In this document: positions 40,038 to 44,938 of the stretch, piece by piece
How positions within the stretch are numbered: the stretch's first letter is position 1
Layout: each line of letters opens with the position of its first letter
Source of the DNA: an uncultured Eubacteriales bacterium
Lineage (GTDB): Bacteria; Bacillota; Clostridia; Peptostreptococcales; Anaerovoracaceae
Assembly: GCA_900315485.1 (NCBI GenBank)
Contig: OMZI01000024.1
Location: forward strand, 1-44,938
Length of the DNA: 44,938 nucleotides
Direction: 5' to 3'
Position numbers and translations under genes: made by a program
The notes under the pieces: generated by a model
Databases searched by the model: none
The model's input: the letters and a program-made list of their open reading frames with translations, nothing else
What the model was told of the DNA's origin: nothing

Positions 40038-42704
40038 ATGGCAGAGCTTAAACGTACACAGCTTTACGACGTACACGTAGCTGAGGGCGGCAAGATGGTA
40101 GACTTCGGCGGATGGGAAATGCCTATCCAGTATCCGCAGGGTATCATTGATGAACATCTTTACACAAGACATTTCTGCTCACTCTTTGATGTATCCCACA
40201 TGGGAAGACTCATCATCGAGGGACCGGACATGGTAAAGTTCCTCCAGCACGTGCTGACCAGCAACGTTGAGGCACTTGATCTCAACAAGGCGCAGTACAG
40301 CATCATCCCTAATGAGAAGGGCGAAGCTATCGATGACGCATATCTCTATCGTTTCTCTGAAGAGCGTTATCTTCTGATCGTCAATGCAGGAAACACTGAC
40401 AAGGACCTCGAGCATCTTTGCGAGGTTATCAAGGACTATGACTGCACACTGACCAACATCACAGCAGACTGGGCATCCATCGCTGTACAGGGCCCTAAGA
40501 GTAAGGAACTTCTGACACAGCTTGCCGGCGGTGTCGCTGTAACAGAGCCTTGGAAGAATGCTCTTAACCATATCGACTTCGAAGGACATGAGGCTTATGT
40601 AGCTAAGACAGGTTATACAGGCGAGCCTCTGGGATACGAAGTATTTGTTAAGTCAGAGGATGCTGAGTGGTTCTGGAAGAGAATGGAAGAGCTCGGTGCA
40701 AAGCCTGCTGCACTTGGTGCACGTGACACACTGAGACTCGAGGCAGGAATGCCTCTCTACGGACACGAGATGTACTTCGAGCCGGGCGAAGAACCTGGAC
40801 CTGACGATATCCCGATGCCTATCTTCGCAGTATCTCTTGCTAAGTTCGCGGTATCCTTCTCAGACCGCAAGGGCGACTACATCGGCCGCGCTGCACTCGC
40901 TAAGCAGAAGGAAGCGTTCGACAAGGTTCAGAACAGAGACTACAGCATGTCTGACGTTCTTCCAAGAAGAGTAATGCCTATCGCACTGACAGGCAGAGGC
41001 GTACTCCGTAAGGGCATGCCGATCTTCAAGGATGGCAAGGAAATCGGATTCGTAACATCAGGAACCATGGTTCCTTACTATAAGGCAGAAGGCGAAGGCC
41101 TCGAGAGCGTTATCACAGATGAGGTCGTTAAGAGATCCATCGGTCTCTGCTACATCGACTGCGATGTACTGCCTGATGACGCAGTAGAAGTAGACGTAAG
41201 AGGCAAGAAGGTTGCTGCTGTTATCGTTGAGAAGCACCTCGACACAATGGCACCTCCGTTCGCTCGTCCGATGATCTACGGAACAGAGATCAGCGAGATG
41301 GAATTCTCCGATGAGCCTGCTAACCTCAAGGCTCTCAACCTCCTGAAGAAGGCTGAGAAGAACCACCTCTGGAGACAGAAAGAGTGCATCAACCTGATTC
41401 CGTCAGAGAACACTCCATCCAGGGCAGTTCAGATGCTTGCCGCAAGCGATCCGAGTGCACGTTATGCTGAGCACAAGAAGGTAAAATCCTTCTATGACAA
41501 GGACATCTTCTATTATCAGGGCACAGGATTCATCGATGAAGCTGAGCAGATCGCAGTAGACGAACTCAAGAAGTACTTCGGCTGCACAGAGGTAGAGACA
41601 AGAGTCATCTCCGGTCAGATGTCCAACATGTGCGCATTCTCAGCTCTCATGGACTGGAAGAACAGACTGAACAGAAAGCAGACTCCGCAGAGACTCGGAT
41701 ACATCCTGAACAACCACATCATCAAGGGCGGACACCTTTCAGCACAGCCGATGGGCGCTCTGCATGACTATGTTGCTATCGACCCTAAGACAGAGAGAAG
41801 CGCAGTTGTAAACTTCCCTGTATGCAAGGACAACATCTTCAAGATCGACGTAGAAGAGACCAAGAAGGTAATCGAGGAGTACAAGCCTGAATTCATCATC
41901 TTCGGTAAGTCCATGGTTCTCCATAAGGAGCCTGTAGCTGCGATCCGTAAGTTCGTAGATGACATGGGAATCGAAACAACAATCATGTACGATATGGCTC
42001 ACGTTCTCGGTATCGTAGGCGACTACTTCCAGAAGCCGTTCGAGGAAGGTGCTGAGATCGTAACAGGTTCAACACACAAGACATTCTTCGGACCTCAGAG
42101 AGGTGTTGTAGCTATGAACTACAAGGAAGACGACCTCAAGTACGGTCTGTGGGAAACAGTTGAGAGAAGAGCATTCCCTGGAAGCGTTTCCAACCACCAC
42201 CTCGGAACAATGCTCGGTCTCGCAATGGCAGCATACGAGATGAACACCTTCAAGGATGAATATCAGAAGAACATCATCAACAATGCTAAGTGCTTCGCTA
42301 AGGCTCTCAAGGCTGAAGGTCTGGATGTCTGCGGAGATCCTGCAAATGACTACACTGAGACACATCAGGTAATCGTTTCCGTAGGATACGGCGACGGACC
42401 TGAGATCGCTAACAGACTCGAGAGAAACAACATCATCGTCAACTATCAGGCTACACCGGACGAAGAAGGCTTCACAGCATCCGGAGCTCTGAGAATGGGC
42501 GTAAGCGAAATGACAAGATTCGGATTCGGCGAAGCTGAATTCAAGAAGCTCGCTGCTATCATGGCAGACTGCATCCTGAGAAACAAGGATGTCAAGGAAG
42601 ACGTCAAGAAGTTCAGAAGTGACTACACAACAATGCACTACTGCTTCGATGACAAGGAATTCCTCGACACACTCGAAGGCTTTGCAGGAAAGATCGGCTT
42701 CTAG
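40038..42704 (+). CDS. gcvT-glyA: Fusion of glycine cleavage T-protein and serine hydroxymethyltransferase
   Basis: The 888-residue protein joins two folate enzymes. Residues about 1-415 are GcvT, with FGGWEMPIQYPQG, DVSHMG, NEKGEAIDDAYLYRF (Asp99-100), KTGYTGEPLGYEVF and LRLEAGMPLYGHEM. After a short linker, residues about 430-888 are SHMT-like, with INLIPSENTPS, VISGQMSNMCAFSAL and the PLP lysine Lys681 in TGSTHKTFFGPQRG. GcvT forms methylene-THF from the GcvH-bound aminomethyl group; SHMT uses methylene-THF and glycine to form serine. AAGGAGAAAGG precedes the ATG. The frame is continuous with no sign of error, and the leader is a glycine riboswitch. Confidence 0.95.
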   Translation: MAELKRTQLYDVHVAEGGKMVDFGGWEMPIQYPQGIIDEHLYTRHFCSLFDVSHMGRLIIEGPDMVKFLQHVLTSNVEALDLNKAQYSIIPNEKGEAIDDAYLYRFSEERYLLIVNAGNTDKDLEHLCEVIKDYDCTLTNITADWASIAVQGPKSKELLTQLAGGVAVTEPWKNALNHIDFEGHEAYVAKTGYTGEPLGYEVFVKSEDAEWFWKRMEELGAKPAALGARDTLRLEAGMPLYGHEMYFEPGEEPGPDDIPMPIFAVSLAKFAVSFSDRKGDYIGRAALAKQKEAFDKVQNRDYSMSDVLPRRVMPIALTGRGVLRKGMPIFKDGKEIGFVTSGTMVPYYKAEGEGLESVITDEVVKRSIGLCYIDCDVLPDDAVEVDVRGKKVAAVIVEKHLDTMAPPFARPMIYGTEISEMEFSDEPANLKALNLLKKAEKNHLWRQKECINLIPSENTPSRAVQMLAASDPSARYAEHKKVKSFYDKDIFYYQGTGFIDEAEQIAVDELKKYFGCTEVETRVISGQMSNMCAFSALMDWKNRLNRKQTPQRLGYILNNHIIKGGHLSAQPMGALHDYVAIDPKTERSAVVNFPVCKDNIFKIDVEETKKVIEEYKPEFIIFGKSMVLHKEPVAAIRKFVDDMGIETTIMYDMAHVLGIVGDYFQKPFEEGAEIVTGSTHKTFFGPQRGVVAMNYKEDDLKYGLWETVERRAFPGSVSNHHLGTMLGLAMAAYEMNTFKDEYQKNIINNAKCFAKALKAEGLDVCGDPANDYTETHQVIVSVGYGDGPEIANRLERNNIIVNYQATPDEEGFTASGALRMGVSEMTRFGFGEAEFKKLAAIMADCILRNKDVKEDVKKFRSDYTTMHYCFDDKEFLDTLEGFAGKIGF

Positions 42705-42752
42705 GCCATCCGCACGAATCTGAAGGTCCCCAAGACATTTTGATAAATGATG

Positions 42753-42785
42753 AAAGACGCCCTGTCTGACGGCAGGGCGTCTTTT
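42753..42785 (+). terminator. Rho-independent terminator of gcvT-glyA
   Basis: AAAGACGCCCTG (42753-42764) is perfectly complementary to CAGGGCGTCTTT (42773-42784) and runs into TTTTGC. Confidence 0.92.
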
Positions 42786-42872
42786 GCATACCGAAGAAAA
42801 CAACGCCTTTCTATTGTGCGCAGAGTTTATAAAGTATAGAATATAACGGAATATTGGTTTTCCGGAGTTATT

Positions 42873-43346
42873 ATGAAAAAGAGCGTAAATCTTCGTATCA
42901 CAAGCACACAGTACTCAGAGAATCTCATCCCGAGCGGTGAGGCTTTTCGCCGTGAGCTGGAAAAGGAGGAATCACTCGAGATCCTGACCGAGGGTACTAT
43001 GTACCAGAAGAATAATGCAAGGTACATAAGCTATGAAGAGTCAGAGGAAGCGGGACTGGAGAACCTACACACTCTGGTAAAGCTGAGCGATGACAACATC
43101 AGGATCAGAAGGTACGGCAAGGGCGATGAGGACGGAATGGACATGACGCTCGAGCCGGGCATACTCAACATAACGAGGTATCAGATCCCTATGATGAATT
43201 CAGTCAGCCTCGAGGTCTACACCAACAAGCTGGAGCAGGACCTTGATGAGGACGGATACGGCAAGATCTCGGTCGACTACAAGATCAGTTTCGACCAGTA
43301 TTTCTCGAGACGCAATATACTCGAGATCGAGGTAATGCCTTCTTAG
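42873..43346 (+). CDS. DUF1934 domain protein
   Basis: The 157-residue cytoplasmic protein has the beta-rich, lipocalin-like pattern of DUF1934: LEILTEGTMYQKNNARYISYEESEE, then IRIRRYGKG, LEPGILNITRYQIP and a final ISVDYKISFD. The family is common in Firmicutes and has no assigned function. CCGGAGTT precedes the ATG. An AT-rich stretch at 42827-42845 may be its promoter. Confidence 0.85.
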   Translation: MKKSVNLRITSTQYSENLIPSGEAFRRELEKEESLEILTEGTMYQKNNARYISYEESEEAGLENLHTLVKLSDDNIRIRRYGKGDEDGMDMTLEPGILNITRYQIPMMNSVSLEVYTNKLEQDLDEDGYGKISVDYKISFDQYFSRRNILEIEVMPS

Positions 43347-43405
43347 AAGAGCAGTCAGAAAAACATACCGGAAATATATAAAACAGGGAATAAAGGAAGG
43401 GTGAT

Positions 43406-44917
43406 ATGAGAAAGCAGGGGTTCAGCGCAGAAAAGTATATCGAAGAACAGTCAAAATACATTATTGAGAGGATCAACAGCGGCGAGGGCAGGCTGTATCT
43501 CGAGTTCGGCGGCAAGCTGGTCGAGGACAAGCATGCGATGAGAGTTCTGCCGGGATTCGACGAGAATGCGAAGATCAAGCTGCTCCAGAAGATGAGCGAC
43601 AAGGCTGAGATCATCATCTGCATCTATGCCGGAGACATCATCAAGAGCAAGACCCGCCAGGACTTCGGTATCACATACGACCTCGAGGTAATGAGGCTGA
43701 TAGATGAGTTCAGAAGCTACGACCTTGAAGTCAACTCGGTCGTAGTCACAAGGTACGAGGACGCACCTTCTGTAAATCAGTTCATAGACAAGCTTGAGAG
43801 ACGCGGGATCCGCACATACAAGCACATGTTCACCAAGGGCTATCCGACTGATGTCGATACGATCGTATCTGAAGAAGGATACGGCGCCAACCCGTACATT
43901 GAAGTAACCAGGCCGCTGATCGTTGTCACCGGACCGGGAGGCGGATCGGGCAAACTTGCTACATCGCTTTCGCAGGTGTATCACGAGTACAGCAGGGGAC
44001 GCAAAGCGAGATACGCGAAGTTCGAGACGTTCCCTATCTGGAACCTTCCGCTCAAGCACCCTGTCAACATCGCATATGAGGCAGCTACAGCAGACCTCAA
44101 GGACAAGAACATGATTGACCCGTTCCACCTTGAGGCATATGGTGAGACTGCAGTCAACTACAACAGAGACGTAGACGCATTCCCTGTTCTCAGAAGGATC
44201 CTGCACAAGATCACGGGATCGGACGAAGGCTACAAGTCACCTACAGACATGGGTGTCAACAGATGCGGTTTTGCCATAACTGATGATGAGGTCTGCAGGG
44301 AAGCAGCAAAGCAGGAGATCGTAAGAAGATACCTGATCGCAGAGTGCTCATACAGAAAGGGCAACATCGATGCTGCTACTCTTGAAAGATGCAACCTGCT
44401 GATGGAGGAAGTCGGTGCTACAAGATACGACAGACCGGTCGTTAAGGCTGCCGAGGATTACGTTGAAGTCAAGAGGGCTGAGGATCCTGAGAGATATGAG
44501 AATGTGGTAGTATCTGCCATCCAGCTGCCTGACGGAAGCATCGTAACAGGAAGATCCTCAAGAAGAATGGTTGCTACTGCGGCAATGGTTCTGAATGCTA
44601 TCAAGAGACTTGCAGGAATTCAGGATGACATGCTGATCATCTCGCCGACCATCTTCGAGAGCATGGCCAAGACCAAGGTCGGAGTATTCCATGACAAGTC
44701 CAGCCTCAACCTTGAAGAGGTCATCATGGCGCTGACACTGACAAGGCTGACCAACCCGTTTGCGGAGCTGGCGCTGAGAGAGATCCCTAATCTGAACGGA
44801 TGCATCGCGCACTGCACAGCCATCCTCTCGGATAAGGATGAGCAGGCTCTCAAGTCACTGGGAATAGACATAACATCCAATCCGGAATTCTCGAATAACA
44901 ATCTCTATTCGAAATAA
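43406..44917 (+). CDS. DUF1846 domain protein
   Basis: The 503-residue protein matches the DUF1846 family over its whole length: GFSAEKYIEEQSKYIIERI at the start, GRLYLEFGGKL, VVTGPGGGSGKLATSLSQVYHE near residue 175, which looks like a nucleotide-binding loop, and NLNGCIAHCTAILSDKDEQALKSLGI near the end. The family is widespread in Firmicutes and its biochemical role is not established. AGGAAGGG precedes the ATG. It lies 59 bases after the DUF1934 gene and may be cotranscribed. Confidence 0.88.
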   Translation: MRKQGFSAEKYIEEQSKYIIERINSGEGRLYLEFGGKLVEDKHAMRVLPGFDENAKIKLLQKMSDKAEIIICIYAGDIIKSKTRQDFGITYDLEVMRLIDEFRSYDLEVNSVVVTRYEDAPSVNQFIDKLERRGIRTYKHMFTKGYPTDVDTIVSEEGYGANPYIEVTRPLIVVTGPGGGSGKLATSLSQVYHEYSRGRKARYAKFETFPIWNLPLKHPVNIAYEAATADLKDKNMIDPFHLEAYGETAVNYNRDVDAFPVLRRILHKITGSDEGYKSPTDMGVNRCGFAITDDEVCREAAKQEIVRRYLIAECSYRKGNIDAATLERCNLLMEEVGATRYDRPVVKAAEDYVEVKRAEDPERYENVVVSAIQLPDGSIVTGRSSRRMVATAAMVLNAIKRLAGIQDDMLIISPTIFESMAKTKVGVFHDKSSLNLEEVIMALTLTRLTNPFAELALREIPNLNGCIAHCTAILSDKDEQALKSLGIDITSNPEFSNNNLYSK

Positions 44918-44938
44918 CAGAAGATCGCTCTTCAATTA

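Overview
The window looks like chromosomal DNA of an anaerobic Clostridia-type Bacillota of medium GC content. Evidence: strong AGGAGG-type ribosome binding sites, Rho-independent terminators after most transcription units, tandem glycine and tetrahydrofolate (THF) riboswitches, a two-subunit P-protein glycine cleavage system, formate-THF ligase, [FeFe]-hydrogenase maturase HydF, DUF1934 and DUF1846 proteins, and no respiratory or oxygen-linked genes. I cannot name the genus. No rRNA, tRNA, CRISPR array or prophage was seen.

Layout. 1-5961: two leftward TetR regulators, then rightward prmA, a C_GCAxxG_C_C family protein, a DUF937 protein, an iron alcohol dehydrogenase and a membrane-anchored acidic protein. 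6066-12111: a leftward glycine cleavage block (gcvH, gcvPA, gcvPB, lplA, lpdA), partly subdivided by terminator-like hairpins. 12327-18239: cvpA, an IS4-family insertion sequence, tadA, an Ig-like membrane protein, ispE and a GntR/FCD regulator. 18376-19827: a leftward HtrA protease.

20216-30847 is the most interesting stretch. A PucR-type regulator diverges from an SDR dehydrogenase, an unrecognised cysteine-rich protein and a stand-alone GcvT-like (folate-binding) protein. These are followed by formate-THF ligase, methenyl-THF cyclohydrolase FchA, FolD, a FocA-type formate channel and, under a THF riboswitch, an ECF folate transporter subunit. This reads as a route that moves a one-carbon unit from an unknown substrate (or from glycine) onto THF, oxidises it to formate, makes ATP through formate-THF ligase and exports the formate. 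FolD has lost two cyclohydrolase residues, which fits a division of labour with FchA.

30928-39466: leftward thyA, an NlpC/P60-like protein behind REPIN-like repeats, then a compact rightward run: larB, a shortened larC, hydF, 5-formyl-THF cyclo-ligase, a YjbR-Ogt fusion, a DUF362 protein and folC. 39473-42704: a 199-bp element with perfect 20-bp inverted ends, a promoter, a tandem glycine riboswitch with terminator, and a GcvT-GlyA fusion gene completing glycine cleavage. 42873-44917: DUF1934 and DUF1846 proteins.

Together, GcvH, GcvPA, GcvPB, LpdA and GcvT split glycine to CO2, ammonia and methylene-THF. The fused GlyA interconverts glycine and serine on the same cofactor. FolD, FchA, Fhs and FocA carry the C1 unit to exported formate with ATP gain. 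FolT, FolC and 5-formyl-THF cyclo-ligase supply the folate pool.
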